A stretch of 61,010 nt of DNA from Streptomyces sp. GKU 895 (GCA_002027195.1 MWJO01000040.1:1-61010), one strand, 5' to 3'; shown: positions 44,266 through 53,879, counted from the first letter of the stretch. Notes: a model not told the origin generated them from the sequence alone. A program made the numbers and translations.

Positions 44266-45108
44266 TCACAACTCAGCCAACTCCGCCTTCTTGACAGAGA
44301 ACTCCTCATCAGTCACCAACCCAGCCTGATGCAGCTCTCCCAGATGGCGAATCCGCTCAGCGATATCCGCGGGGTCCCGGCGTGGCGCAGCCGGGACCAC
44401 CGCGGCCGGCCCTCTCTCCCGTACCGCCGCCAACACCGCCGCCGCGAACGGCAACGACTCGTGCACCGGCCCGTACCCCAGCCCGAACACCACCGCCGCC
44501 GGATCCTGATCGGCCTGCGCGGGCGACGCCACGTCACTCCGCAGCAGCCGCAGATGCCCCTCGAACACCTCCGGCGACCGCCATTCCACCCCGCTCAGCT
44601 GGGAGACGGCGAAACTCTGGTCGCCCGCCTTCCACTTCGCCGACGACGCGCCCGTCCAGAACCACCGGAAGAACACGGTCTTCCCGTCGAAGGACGCCTT
44701 CCCGTCGTACGCCTTGAAGGACAGAGGCGCCTCGGGCGCCGGCACGAGGAAGCGGTCCACCGGCTCGTCGCTCGGCGTCAGCTGCGCCCGTAGCTCGTCG
44801 GCGTAGTACTCGGCGAGCGTCTCCCGCTCGGCCGGCAGCACCAGCCGGTACGGATCGCACCCTTCCTTCAACTGCCCGGCCGCCGCCTCCATGAGAGGAT
44901 CCGCGCCCGGCCTGGGCTCGGCGCGCAGGACAACCGTGCCGCGCTTGCCGGGGGTCAGGGTCACCCCGGACAGGGCCCGCAGCGGAATCCGGCGCTCCCC
45001 CAGGGACTGGAAGAGCTTGGGTGTTCGAATACCGCGTTCGTAGCGGATGAGCACAGAGTCGGACTCGAACTCCCAGGCGGCATGAAATCCGGCCAGTACG
45101 TCACCCAT
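44266..45108 (-). CDS. DUF4429 protein with C-terminal SHOCT domain
   Basis: About 280 residues. Two DUF4429 copies are visible, the first from ESDSVLIRYERGIRTPKLFQSLGERRIPLRALSGV, the second from ASFDGKTVFFRWFWTGASSAKWKAGDQSFAVSQLSGVEW. The C-terminus is a short SHOCT motif (IRHLGELHQAGLVTDEEFSVKKAELAEL), a module for oligomerisation. The domain resembles PH-like folds and may bind membranes or proteins; the function is unknown. Start chosen at 45108 (MGDVLAGFH), the family start; ATGs at 45117 and 45129 are alternatives. Confidence 0.85.
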   Translation of the reverse strand: MGDVLAGFHAAWEFESDSVLIRYERGIRTPKLFQSLGERRIPLRALSGVTLTPGKRGTVVLRAEPRPGADPLMEAAAGQLKEGCDPYRLVLPAERETLAEYYADELRAQLTPSDEPVDRFLVPAPEAPLSFKAYDGKASFDGKTVFFRWFWTGASSAKWKAGDQSFAVSQLSGVEWRSPEVFEGHLRLLRSDVASPAQADQDPAAVVFGLGYGPVHESLPFAAAVLAAVRERGPAAVVPAAPRRDPADIAERIRHLGELHQAGLVTDEEFSVKKAELAEL

Positions 45109-45174
45109 GCGGCTCATCGTATGCGGCACGAGCTCCTCCGTCGCCTCCCTGCGCAGACCGCAATTCCTGCGCCT

Positions 45175-46392
45175 CTACGCGCGTCCGTCCGTCGTGGTGC
45201 CGGACAAACCGGCTCGGCACGCCTTGTCGTTGTCGGAGCAGTGCACCGAGCGGTATGCGCCGACGCCGATCTCGGCGAAGTTCAGCAGGCTCTCGGTACC
45301 CGGCTCGAAATAGCCGCTGTGCCCCTTCGCGTCCGCCGCCGACAGCACCCGGGCCCCGAACGCGGCGGACACCGGATCGGCTCCATGACCCAGACCACCG
45401 AGCTCCAGGTACGGCACGTCCTGGATCCAGTCGTCCGCGTCCCGCATCGCCCACACCTGCGCCGAGGTGTGCAGATGGGAGGCCTTCTCGACCCGCATCC
45501 CGGGACTGCCGGCCACCGCTATGTCGGCCACCCGCTCCGGAAGCTCGCGCGCGGCGACCCCGCAGACCACGGAGCCGTAGCTGTGGCAGAACAGGGAGAC
45601 GGGGGCGCTGCCGGGCAGCGCGCGCACCAGCCTGTTCAGCCGGATCGCCCCCTCGGCGGCCCGTACGCCGGTCGCCGAGTCGAGGCCGATCCCGCCGGGC
45701 GCGGTGTAGTCGGCCCAGGCGATCACGGCCGTACGGACCGAGGGGCTCGCCGCCTTCTCGGCCGCGTACAGGGACTTGGCCATGCCGACCGGGGCCGAGT
45801 ACTTGCGGTACGTGCGCTGGAAGGTGAGCAGGTCGGTGTCGACGCCGGGGACGACGACCGAGATCCGCTCCGCCTTCGTCAGGTTGCCGAAGACCTCGGC
45901 GACCCGGCCCGAGCCCGCCGGGTCGAAGGCGAGGATGTGCCGCTCGTCGTTCAGCAGCGCCTCGTAGCGGTGCATACGACGGCCCGCGTCGCGTTGCCCG
46001 TCCGGGGACAGGCGGCTGTCGTGCATGCGCTTCAGCTCGGCCTTGCGGGCCTGGCCGAGCGCGATGCGGTTGGCGCGGTAGCGCAGCTCGACCGGGGCGC
46101 CGTTCATGTTGCCGACCGCGAGCGGGTAGCGGTGGGCGAGCCTGGCGCGCTGGGGAGCGGTGAGCGAGGCGAAGAACGCGGCGAGCCGGGCGGGGGGAGC
46201 GGCCGGGTCGGGGAGGTGGTGTCCTGCGATGTGACCGTGCTCCCAGGCGCTGAGCGACGCCTGGAGCGGAGTGGTGGGCCGGTCGCCCTTGAGCGCGGTC
46301 CACCCGGTGGTCGCCAGCATCACGAACACCACGGCCAGCGCGAGCAGTGCGCGCCAGACGTTCAGTTGGGGAGAGGTGTCGAAGGAAGTCAC
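45175..46392 (-). CDS. DUF1023 alpha/beta hydrolase, membrane-anchored
   Basis: Protein of 405 residues with one N-terminal transmembrane segment (WRALLALAVVFVMLATTGW), so the catalytic part probably lies outside. The hydrolase nucleophile is Ser in SLFCHSYGSVVCG (GxSxG-like, with Cys for Gly); the strand before it, SVVVPGVDTDLLTFQRTYR, and GSPGMRVEKASHL are typical of DUF1023. The C-terminal GHSGYFEPGTESLLNFAEI supplies a histidine. Substrates are unknown. The ATG at 46392 lies on its own behind an 82-base gap to the TetR gene. Confidence 0.85.
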   Translation of the reverse strand: MTSFDTSPQLNVWRALLALAVVFVMLATTGWTALKGDRPTTPLQASLSAWEHGHIAGHHLPDPAAPPARLAAFFASLTAPQRARLAHRYPLAVGNMNGAPVELRYRANRIALGQARKAELKRMHDSRLSPDGQRDAGRRMHRYEALLNDERHILAFDPAGSGRVAEVFGNLTKAERISVVVPGVDTDLLTFQRTYRKYSAPVGMAKSLYAAEKAASPSVRTAVIAWADYTAPGGIGLDSATGVRAAEGAIRLNRLVRALPGSAPVSLFCHSYGSVVCGVAARELPERVADIAVAGSPGMRVEKASHLHTSAQVWAMRDADDWIQDVPYLELGGLGHGADPVSAAFGARVLSAADAKGHSGYFEPGTESLLNFAEIGVGAYRSVHCSDNDKACRAGLSGTTTDGRA

Positions 46393-46474
46393 TGGGAGGA
46401 CACACTAGGAGAACGAGACGGTCTCGCGTTAACCGAGTGACAGGGATCACGTTTCGGCCGTCGTGACGATGACC

Positions 46475-47101
46475 TCAGTTTGTTCGCCAGTCGCCCGCCA
46501 GTGCCGGGCCCACCTGTTCGAGATACGAGACCGTGAGCGACCGCATGGCGTCCAGGCCGACGTCCGTGCCGGTGCTCCACTGCCGCTCGGTCATCCGCAT
46601 CACACCGCTGAAGACGGCCACCACGAGCCGTGGCCGCGGGTCCGCCGCCGTGTCGAGCCCCTCGCGCTCGGCGATGATCCGCGCCAGCGTCTCCTCGATC
46701 TCCATCGAGCGCCGCAGATGAGCCGCGAGCAGCACCGGCGTCGACTCGATCACCTGGCACATCCGCAGGTACAGCTCGACCGGTACGACGGACTCGACCA
46801 CGTCGTTGAGCGAGTCCCAGCCCTGCACCACGGCCTGCCGCAGGGCCTCCAGGGGTGCCTCGTGCGGCGGCCGGGCGCGCACCGCGTCGACGAAGTGGGC
46901 CGCCGCCAGCTCCACCACGGCGAGGGCGGCGTCTTCCTTGTTGGCGAAGTAGCGGAAGAAGGTGCGCTGCGAGACGTCGACGGCGGCGACGACGTCGTCG
47001 ACGGTCGTCCGCTCGTAGCCGCGCGAGGTGAACAGTTCGAGGGCGGCGCGCAGCAGGGCCTCACGGGTGCGCTGCTTCTTGCGTTCGCGCAGGTTCTCCA
47101 T
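46475..47101 (-). CDS. TetR-family regulator of the adjacent MFS exporter
   Basis: Repressor of 208 residues. The HTH is LLRAALELFTSRGYERTTVDDVVAAVDVSQRTFFRYFANKEDAAL; the C-terminal domain (LYLRMCQVIESTPVLLAAHLRRSMEI) should bind a drug-like ligand. It diverges from the DHA2-type exporter 66 bases away, the normal layout of a drug-inducible efflux pair. ATG at 47101 begins MENLRERKKQRTREAL. Confidence 0.92.
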   Translation of the reverse strand: MENLRERKKQRTREALLRAALELFTSRGYERTTVDDVVAAVDVSQRTFFRYFANKEDAALAVVELAAAHFVDAVRARPPHEAPLEALRQAVVQGWDSLNDVVESVVPVELYLRMCQVIESTPVLLAAHLRRSMEIEETLARIIAEREGLDTAADPRPRLVVAVFSGVMRMTERQWSTGTDVGLDAMRSLTVSYLEQVGPALAGDWRTN

Positions 47102-47167
47102 GCTGTGTCAGTTACCGACTTGTGAATTGCTTTGTCAATTGTCAGAGGCTGTCACTAGCCTCGGAGC
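47102..47167. promoter_or_regulatory. TetR/MFS divergent promoter with AATTG-N6-CAATT operator
   Basis: The gap is strikingly A+T-rich for this genome. It contains the inverted repeat AATTG-CTTTGT-CAATT, extended imperfectly by CTTGTG and GTCAG arms. Both promoters must overlap it, so one operator can control the regulator and the pump. Confidence 0.55.
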
Positions 47168-48787
47168 ATGACTAGTCAGACCACGCTCGACAAGACGGGG
47201 CCGGGGGACGAGGCATCGGCCTCCCCGTCGGGCCCGGCCCCGGCCGCCGGGCTGCGCGGCCACCCCTGGTTCACCCTCATCACCGTGGCCGTCGGCGTCA
47301 TGATGGTCGCCCTCGACGGCACCATCGTGGCCATCGCCAACCCGGCCATCCAGAAGGACCTCGGCGCCACCTTCGCCCAGGTGCAGTGGATCACCAACGG
47401 GTACTTCCTGGCCCTCGCGGTCTCCCTGATCACCGCGGGCAAGCTCGGTGACCGCTTCGGCCACCGGCAGACCTTCCTCATCGGCGTCGTCGGCTTCGCC
47501 GCCGCGTCCGGGGCCATCGGGCTGTCCAGCAGCATCGGCGCGGTCGTCACCTTCCGCGTCCTCCAAGGCCTGTTCGGCGCGCTGCTGATGCCGGCCGCGC
47601 TCGGACTGCTGCGGGCGACGTTCCCGGCCGAGAAGCTCAACATGGCCATCGGCATCTGGGGCATGGTCATCGGCGCCTCCACCGCGGGCGGCCCGATCCT
47701 CGGCGGCGTGCTGGTCGAGCACGTCAACTGGCAGTCGGTGTTCTTCATCAACGTGCCGGTGGGTCTCATCGCCCTCGTCCTCGGCGGGCTGATCCTCCTC
47801 GACCACCGCGCGGAGAACGCCCCGCGCTCCTTCGACCTGCTCGGCATCGCCCTGCTGTCCGGCGCGATGTTCTGCCTGGTCTGGGCCCTGATCAAGGCCC
47901 CGACGTGGGGCTGGGGCGACGGCAAGACCTGGGCGTTCATAGCCGGGTCGGTCCTGCTCTTCGCGCTCTTCGCCTTCTGGGAGACGAAGGTGAAGGAGCC
48001 GCTGATCCCGCTGGGCCTGTTCCGCTCGGTCGCCCTCTCCGCGGGCGTGGTGCTGATGGTCCTGATGGCCATCGCCTTCATGGGCGGCCTGTTCTTCGTG
48101 ACGTTCTACCTCCAGAACGTGCACGGCATGAAGCCGATCGACGCGGGCCTGCACCTCCTGCCGCTCACCGGCATGATGATCGTCGGCTCTCCGCTCGCGG
48201 GCGTGCTGATCACCAAGCTCGGTCCGCGCATCCCGCTGGCCGGCGGTATGGCCGCCACCGCGATCGCGATGTACGGCATGTCGACGCTGGAGACGGACAC
48301 CGGCAGCGCGGTCATGTCCCTCTGGTTCGCCCTGCTGGGCCTGGGCCTCGCCCCGGTCATGGTCGGCGCGACCGAGGTCATCGTCGGCAACGCGCCGCTG
48401 GAGCTGTCCGGTGTCGCCGGTGGCCTCCAGCAGGCCGCGATGCAGATCGGCGGCAGCCTCGGTACGGCGGTGCTCGGTGCCGTGATGGCCTCCAAGGTCG
48501 ACAGTGACCTCGCGGGCAACTGGAAGGCCGCGGGGCTGCCGGCCCTCACGCCGGCCCAGCAGGCCCAGGCCTCCGAGGCCGTCCAGGTGGGCGTGCCGCC
48601 GATCGCCAAGGGCACGCCGGAGGCGATCGCCGCGAAGATCACCGACGTCGCGCACGACACGTTCATCTCGGGCATGAGCCTTGCGTCGCTGGTCGCCGCG
48701 GGCGTGGCCGCCGTCGCGATCTTCGTGGCACTGCTGACGAAGCGGGGCGCGAACGCGGAGTCGGGCGCGGGCGTGGGCCACATCTGA
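47168..48787 (+). CDS. DHA2-family (EmrB/QacA) MFS drug exporter
   Basis: Proton-driven exporter of 539 residues, with 14 transmembrane segments expected. Motif D1/A regions are VALDGTIVAIANPAI and GKLGDRFGHRQTFLIGV; motif C is GMVIGASTAGGPILGGVLVE, characteristic of antiporters. The N-terminal tail is Pro/Ala/Ser-rich. The drug or antibiotic is not predictable; QacA-like cations or a secondary metabolite are possible. Divergent from its TetR regulator. Confidence 0.94.
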   Translation: MTSQTTLDKTGPGDEASASPSGPAPAAGLRGHPWFTLITVAVGVMMVALDGTIVAIANPAIQKDLGATFAQVQWITNGYFLALAVSLITAGKLGDRFGHRQTFLIGVVGFAAASGAIGLSSSIGAVVTFRVLQGLFGALLMPAALGLLRATFPAEKLNMAIGIWGMVIGASTAGGPILGGVLVEHVNWQSVFFINVPVGLIALVLGGLILLDHRAENAPRSFDLLGIALLSGAMFCLVWALIKAPTWGWGDGKTWAFIAGSVLLFALFAFWETKVKEPLIPLGLFRSVALSAGVVLMVLMAIAFMGGLFFVTFYLQNVHGMKPIDAGLHLLPLTGMMIVGSPLAGVLITKLGPRIPLAGGMAATAIAMYGMSTLETDTGSAVMSLWFALLGLGLAPVMVGATEVIVGNAPLELSGVAGGLQQAAMQIGGSLGTAVLGAVMASKVDSDLAGNWKAAGLPALTPAQQAQASEAVQVGVPPIAKGTPEAIAAKITDVAHDTFISGMSLASLVAAGVAAVAIFVALLTKRGANAESGAGVGHI

Positions 48788-48925
48788 GGGGAATTCAGGG
48801 GAACTTCCCTCATCAGAGTGAAGAGGCTAAAGATTCCTCGCTCCCGGCACGCACCGCACGTCACAGTAGGTGAAGCCCTCCGGTACGGCATGTTCCTCAG
48901 GCAAGTGCGGGACGGGTGACCGGCG

Positions 48926-48962
48926 TTGCGGCGCGCTGCCGGAGGGGGGCGGCGCGCCGCAA
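48926..48962 (+). terminator. Hairpin in the gap after the MFS gene
   Basis: TTGCGGCGCG (48926-48935) pairs perfectly with CGCGCCGCAA (48953-48962) around a G-rich 17-base loop. It lies 138 bases after the MFS stop. The 254-base gap 48788-49041 otherwise shows nothing recognisable. Confidence 0.5.
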
Positions 48963-49041
48963 GACCGGAGGATTAGAAGGACCATCGGGGGTACCCGCCA
49001 GTCATCGAACCCAACTTGCCTAGGGGTTCCGGGAGTTGTTG

Positions 49042-49350
49042 ATGATGGCGGGCTTCGGACATGGAACGCGCAGGTACCCCCGCTCACGTGGCCGGACGTG
49101 GTCACGGACCGGGCCGGATCGCGCGACGCTCGGAATCATCGGAGTCATCTGCGCGGTCGCGGGCTTCTTCGTGCTGGGGATCATCCTCGGCCCGGTCGCG
49201 ATCGTCTGCGGTTGGCTGGCAATGGGCCGCACGTGGTCGCGCTCGCGTCCGGTGACGGCTCTGGTCGCCTTCGTACTGGGCGCCATAGACACGCTCTTGG
49301 CAGTCATCTGGCTGGCCGGAGCGGCTTCCCCGGGGAACGGCATGTTCTAG
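49042..49350 (+). CDS. Small two-TM membrane protein (DUF4190-like)
   Basis: Protein of 102 residues with two or three hydrophobic segments (IGVICAVAGFFVLGIILGPVAIVCGWLAMG and LVAFVLGAIDTLLAVIWLAGAA) and a basic N-terminus. The segments with GPVAIVCGWLAMG resemble DUF4190. Function unknown. ATG at 49042 follows GGGAG with six-base spacing. Convergent with the channel gene; the 167-base gap after it (49351-49517) carries an imperfect GGGGCCCC-type hairpin. Confidence 0.75.
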   Translation: MMAGFGHGTRRYPRSRGRTWSRTGPDRATLGIIGVICAVAGFFVLGIILGPVAIVCGWLAMGRTWSRSRPVTALVAFVLGAIDTLLAVIWLAGAASPGNGMF

Positions 49351-49517
49351 CCGGGCGGAGTGAGGGAGGGGCCCCTGGCGGGACGGCCGGGGGCCCGCCC
49401 CTCTCTGCTGTTGCCGTAGCTGCGGGCAGTCGTGCCGCTGGGGCGGCACGGGTGGGCGCAGCGGCACCCCGCCAGCGCGGGCGAGCGAAACCCACCCCCG
49501 GCCCAGCTCGGCGCCGC

Positions 49518-50254
49518 TCATTTCTCCACGGTCGCCTTCTGCAGCGCGCGACCTGTGCGCGGAGCGCCCGTACCTCCTCCGTCAGCGCCAGGATCGCCTC
49601 CGTCTGGCGGCGTTCCTCCACGTCGTCCTTCTCGAAGCGGGCGATGAACCACGCGGCGATGTTCGCGGTGACGACACCGAGGAGGGCGATGCCGGAGAGC
49701 ATCAGGCCGACCGCGATCACCCGGCCCAGTCCGGTCGTCGGGGCGTGGTCGCCGTACCCCACCGTCGTCATCGTCGTGAACGACCACCACACCGCGTCAC
49801 CCAGCGTCCGGATGTTCCCGTCCGGCGAGTCCCGCTCCACCGAGAGGACCGCCAGGGACCCGAACATCAGCAGGCCGACCACGGCCCCCGCGACATACGT
49901 CGTCAGCCGGATCTGCGAGGCCATCCGCGCCCTGCGCTGCACCAGCAGCAGCGTGGCGACCATCCGCAGCAACCGCAGCGGCTGCAGGAGAGGCAGGACC
50001 ACCGCCCCCAGGTCGAGCCAGTGTCGTCGTACGAACTTCCGACGGTCCTGCGAGACCGACAGCCGTACGACGTAGTCGACGGCGAACGCCCCCCACACCA
50101 CCCACTCGACACCCGTGCACACGGCCGTCAGCTCATGGCCGGCCGTGTCGTCCACGATCGGCACGGCATAGGCGACGGCGAACAGCACCGCGAGCGCCAT
50201 CAGGGGCCGCTGGGTCAGGTGTTCCCAACGGTCCTGCGCCGATTGTTCCTTCAT
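49518..50254 (-). CDS. Potassium-channel-like protein (6TM, Kv type), broken by one missing base
   Basis: About 245 residues. A voltage-sensor-like part (LLRMVATLLLVQRRARMASQIR, with spaced arginines) leads to the pore helix and selectivity filter TMTTVGYGDHAP, then a cytoplasmic coiled coil (DDVEERRQTEAILALTEEVRALRAQVA). As written the frame slips at 49544-49549, giving a long Arg/Pro-rich tail that overlaps the neighbouring gene. One more C gives AALQKATVEK and a TGA at 49518-49520. No cyclic-nucleotide domain is present. Likely conducts K+; regulation is unknown. Confidence 0.85.
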
Positions 50255-50348
50255 GACCGCATCGTAAAGAAGCGGTAAGGGGGACGGGGAAGGGCGGCGG
50301 AGCCGTACGGCCCCACCGCCCTTCGAACCGCACCACCGTGCGTGCCGC

Positions 50349-53081
50349 CTACGCGTCGCCGCCCGCCGCGCCCGGGTCCGCCGCCGACACGTCCAGGAGC
50401 TGGTAGCGGTCGATCGCCTGCTTCAGTGCCGAGCGGTCGACCTTGCCCTCCTTCGCCAGCTCGGTCAGCACGCCCACCACGATCGACTGCGCGTCGATGT
50501 GGAAGAAGCGACGGGCCGCGCCACGCGTATCCGCGAAGCCGAAACCGTCCGCGCCCAGCGACTGGTACGTGCCCGGCACCCACCGCGCGATCTGGTCCGG
50601 CACCGCCCGCATCCAGTCGGACACTGCCACGAACGGCCCCTGCGCACCCGACAGCTTCTGCGTCACGTACGGCACCCGCTGCTCCTCCTCGGGGTGCAGC
50701 AGGTTGTGCCGCTCGACGTCGACCGCCTCGCGCCGCAGCTCGTTCCAGGAGGTCGCCGACCAGACGTCCGCCTTGACGTTCCACTCCTCGGCGAGGATCT
50801 TCTGCGCCTCGATCGCCCACGGCACCGCGACCCCGGACGCGATGATCTGCGCCGGGATGGAGCCTGAAGTGCCCTCGCTGTAGCGGTGGATGCCCTTGAG
50901 GATGCCCTCGACGTCCACGTTCTCCGGCTCGGCCGGGTGCTGGATCGGCTCGTTGTAGACGGTGAGGTAGTAGAAGACGTCCTCGGCCTCGGGGCCGTAC
51001 ATCCGGCGCAGACCGTCCTGCACGATGTGCGCGATCTCGAACCCGTACGCCGGGTCGTACGCCACACAGCCGGGGTTGGTGGAGGCCAGCAGCTGCGAGT
51101 GGCCGTCCGCGTGCTGGAGGCCCTCACCGGTCAGCGTCGTACGGCCCGCGGTCGCACCCAGCACGAAACCGCGCGCCAACTGGTCCGACATCTGCCAGAA
51201 CTGGTCGCCGGTGCGCTGGAAACCGAACATCGAGTAGAAGACGTAGACCGGGATCAGCGGCTCGCCGTGCGTCGCGTACGCCGAGCCCGCCGCGATCAGC
51301 GACGCCGTGCAGCCGGCCTCCGAGATGCCGTCGTGCAGCATCTGGCCCGTCGGCGACTCCTTGTACGCGAGCAGCAGATCGCGGTCCACCGACTCGTACT
51401 GCTGGCCCAGCGGGTTGTAGATCTTCGCGCTCGGGAAGAACGAGTCCATGCCGAACGTGCGGTACTCGTCCGGCGCGATCAGCACGAACCGCTTGCCGAG
51501 CTCCTTGTCCCGCATGAGGTCCTTGAGGAGCCGGACAAAGGCCATCGTGGTCGCGATGGACTGGTGACCCGAACCCTTCTTCACGGTCGCGTACGCCTTG
51601 TCGTCCGGCAGTGGGAGCGGCTTGGCGCGCACCACGCGCGTGGGGACGTAACCGCCGAGCGACTTGCGGCGGTCGTGCATGTACTGGATCTCCTCCGAGT
51701 CCCGGCCCGGGTGGAAGTACGGCGGCGCGCCGGACTCCAGCTCCTTGTCGGAGATCGGCAGGTGCAGCCGGTCACGGAAGCCCTTGAGGTCGTCGACCGT
51801 CAGCTTCTTCATCTGGTGCGTGGCGTTGCGGCCCTCGAAGTTGGGGCCCAGCGTCCAGCCCTTGACGGTCTTCGCCAGGATGACCGTCGGCTGGCCCTTG
51901 TGCTCCACCGCCGCCTTGAACGCCGCGTAGATCTTCTTGTGGTCGTGACCGCCCCGGCCCAGGTGCAGGATCTGGTCGTCGGTCATGTTCTCGACCATCG
52001 CGCGCAGCCGGTGGTCGTCACCGAAGAAGTGCTCGCGGATGTACGCGCCGGACTCGGTGGCGTACGTCTGGTACTGGCCGTCCGGCGTGGTGTTCATCCG
52101 GTTGACCAGCACCCCGTCGCGGTCCTGGGCCAGCAGCGGGTCCCAGGAGCGGTCCCAGACCAGCTTGATGACGTTCCAGCCGGCGCCGCGGAAGACGGAC
52201 TCCAGCTCCTGGATGACCTTGCCGTTGCCGCGCACCGGGCCGTCGAGGCGCTGGAGGTTGCAGTTGACGACGAAGGTGAGGTTGTCCAGGCCCTCGCGGG
52301 CGGCGATGGTCAGCTGGCCGAGCGACTCGGGCTCGTCCATCTCGCCGTCGCCGAGGAACGCCCACACGTGCGACTTCGACGTGTCGGCGATCCCGCGCGC
52401 GTGCATGTACCGGTTCATCCGCGCCTGGTAGATCGCGCCGATCGGGCCGAGGCCCATCGACACGGTCGGGAACTCCCAGAAGTCCGGCATGAGCCGCGGG
52501 TGCGGGTACGAGGACAGGCCGTACGGCGCCTTGGACTTCTCCTGGCGGAACGCGTCGAGGTTCTCCTCGCTGAGGCGGTCCAGCAGGTAGGCGCGCGCGT
52601 AGATGCCCGGGGAGGCGTGGCCCTGGAAGAAGACCTGGTCGCCGCCGTCGCCCTCGTCCTTGCCGCGGAAGAAGTGGTTGAAGCCCACGTCGTACAGCGA
52701 GGCCGAGGAGGCGAACGTGGCGATGTGGCCGCCGACGCCGATGCCGGGCCGCTGGGCCCTGGACACCATCACCGCGGCGTTCCAGCGGGTCGCGTTGAGG
52801 ATCTTGCGCTCGATCTCCTCGTTGCCGGGGAAGAACGGCTCGTCCTTGGTGGCGATCGTGTTGACGTAGTCCGTGCTGCGCATCTCGGGCACGGCCACGC
52901 GCTTCTCGCGGGCCCGCTCGATCAGCCGCAGCATCAGATAGCGGGCCCGCTCCCGGCCGCGCTCGTCGACGGCGGCGTCGAGGGAGTCGAGCCACTCCTG
53001 GGTTTCCTCGGGGTCGAAGTCAGGAACCTGACTCGGAAGGCCGCCAATGATGATCGGGTTGCGATCGGATCCGGAAGCCAC
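50349..53081 (-). CDS. aceE: Pyruvate dehydrogenase E1 component, homodimeric type
   Basis: Decarboxylates pyruvate with thiamine diphosphate and passes the acetyl group to the lipoyl E2, making acetyl-CoA. 910 residues, the normal length for AceE. The ThDP motif is GDGEMDEPES followed by NLTFVVNCNLQRLDGP (GDG...NCN). VGGHIATFASSASLYDVGFNHFFRG and the pyrimidine-domain GEGLQHADGHS are also typical. The GTG start at 53081 has AAGGAAC upstream. E2 is not in the window, so it must be encoded elsewhere. Supplies the acetyl-CoA used by the fab operon but has its own long promoter region. Confidence 0.96.
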   Translation of the reverse strand: MASGSDRNPIIIGGLPSQVPDFDPEETQEWLDSLDAAVDERGRERARYLMLRLIERAREKRVAVPEMRSTDYVNTIATKDEPFFPGNEEIERKILNATRWNAAVMVSRAQRPGIGVGGHIATFASSASLYDVGFNHFFRGKDEGDGGDQVFFQGHASPGIYARAYLLDRLSEENLDAFRQEKSKAPYGLSSYPHPRLMPDFWEFPTVSMGLGPIGAIYQARMNRYMHARGIADTSKSHVWAFLGDGEMDEPESLGQLTIAAREGLDNLTFVVNCNLQRLDGPVRGNGKVIQELESVFRGAGWNVIKLVWDRSWDPLLAQDRDGVLVNRMNTTPDGQYQTYATESGAYIREHFFGDDHRLRAMVENMTDDQILHLGRGGHDHKKIYAAFKAAVEHKGQPTVILAKTVKGWTLGPNFEGRNATHQMKKLTVDDLKGFRDRLHLPISDKELESGAPPYFHPGRDSEEIQYMHDRRKSLGGYVPTRVVRAKPLPLPDDKAYATVKKGSGHQSIATTMAFVRLLKDLMRDKELGKRFVLIAPDEYRTFGMDSFFPSAKIYNPLGQQYESVDRDLLLAYKESPTGQMLHDGISEAGCTASLIAAGSAYATHGEPLIPVYVFYSMFGFQRTGDQFWQMSDQLARGFVLGATAGRTTLTGEGLQHADGHSQLLASTNPGCVAYDPAYGFEIAHIVQDGLRRMYGPEAEDVFYYLTVYNEPIQHPAEPENVDVEGILKGIHRYSEGTSGSIPAQIIASGVAVPWAIEAQKILAEEWNVKADVWSATSWNELRREAVDVERHNLLHPEEEQRVPYVTQKLSGAQGPFVAVSDWMRAVPDQIARWVPGTYQSLGADGFGFADTRGAARRFFHIDAQSIVVGVLTELAKEGKVDRSALKQAIDRYQLLDVSAADPGAAGGDA

Positions 53082-53423
53082 GCTGTTCCTTACCTGTCAG
53101 AGGGCCGTATTTCTGTATGTCTGCACCGCTCCCCATCGTGTACCTCGGGGCGCCAAACGTCATCTCTACTGTGGGGTAATCAGAGGCGCGTACCCAGGTA
53201 AGGTTCCCAAACGCACATAGGGGGCAGAAACGTGTGGCGTGCGTCACCGTGGAGCCATGATGATGTGCCTGAAGTTGCGGTGACACGTTCCGGAACGTCA
53301 CCGTTTCGGCGGTCTGAACGGCCGGGTACTTGCGCGATCCGTCCCGCCCGTGTGGACTACGGCCAATGCTTCGCGCACGCGCGTGGCTGAGTTATTCCCG
53401 AAGACATGATCAGGAGGCAACCC
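53082..53423. other. Divergent promoter region between aceE and DUF3052 (342 bases)
   Basis: No gene is visible. The region holds the 14-bp palindrome at 53285-53298, and CAGTAGAGAT near 53170 is a fair -10-like stretch for aceE. AGGAGG at the right end belongs to the DUF3052 gene. Confidence 0.5.
53285..53298. promoter_or_regulatory. Perfect 14-bp palindrome in the aceE/DUF3052 region
   Basis: ACGTTCCGGAACGT is exactly symmetric and is flanked by GTGAC and CACCG, so a longer imperfect dyad exists. It could bind a dimeric regulator of aceE or of the DUF3052 gene 126 bases downstream; neither is identified. Confidence 0.45.
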
Positions 53424-53861
53424 GTGAGCGCGACCGCGGACCACGCGGAGGAGCGGACGAACCCTGCCGCAAGGCTGGGGTTCCAGCCCGAGCAGGTGGT
53501 CCAGGAGATCGGCTACGACGACGACGTCGACCAGGAGCTCCGCGAGGCCATTGAAGAAGTCATCGGCGGCGAGCTGATGGACGAGGAGTATGACGACGTC
53601 GCCGACGCCGTGGTGCTGTGGTTCCGCGACGAGGACGGAGACCTCACCGACGTACTGGTGGACGCCACCACGTACATCGAGGAGGGTGGCTCGATCCTGC
53701 TGCTGACGCCGAAGACCGGCCGCGACGGCTACGTCGAACCCAGCGACATCTCCGAAGCCGCGACGACGGCGGGGCTCTCCGCCTCCAAGAGCGTCAGCGT
53801 CGGCAAGGACTGGAGCGGCAGCCGTCTGGTGACCCCGAAGGGCGCCAAGTCGAAGCGGTGA
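53424..53861 (+). CDS. DUF3052 protein
   Basis: Actinobacteria-specific protein of 145 residues, acidic in the middle, function unknown. Typical stretches are RLGFQPEQVVQEIGYDDDVDQELREAIEEVIGGELMDEEYDDVADAVVLWFRDEDGDLTDVLVDA and VSVGKDWSGSRLVTPKG, the last ending in a basic tail. The GTG at 53424 follows AGGAGG. It lies between aceE and the peroxiredoxin gene. No signal peptide or membrane segment is seen. Confidence 0.88.
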   Translation: MSATADHAEERTNPAARLGFQPEQVVQEIGYDDDVDQELREAIEEVIGGELMDEEYDDVADAVVLWFRDEDGDLTDVLVDATTYIEEGGSILLLTPKTGRDGYVEPSDISEAATTAGLSASKSVSVGKDWSGSRLVTPKGAKSKR

Positions 53862-53879
53862 CCTCCGCCCGGTAGTACC

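Noticed and set aside
53020..53301. 93-codon leftward frame upstream of aceE
   Set aside because: It overlaps the aceE start and promoter region, with no ribosome-binding site or family resemblance.
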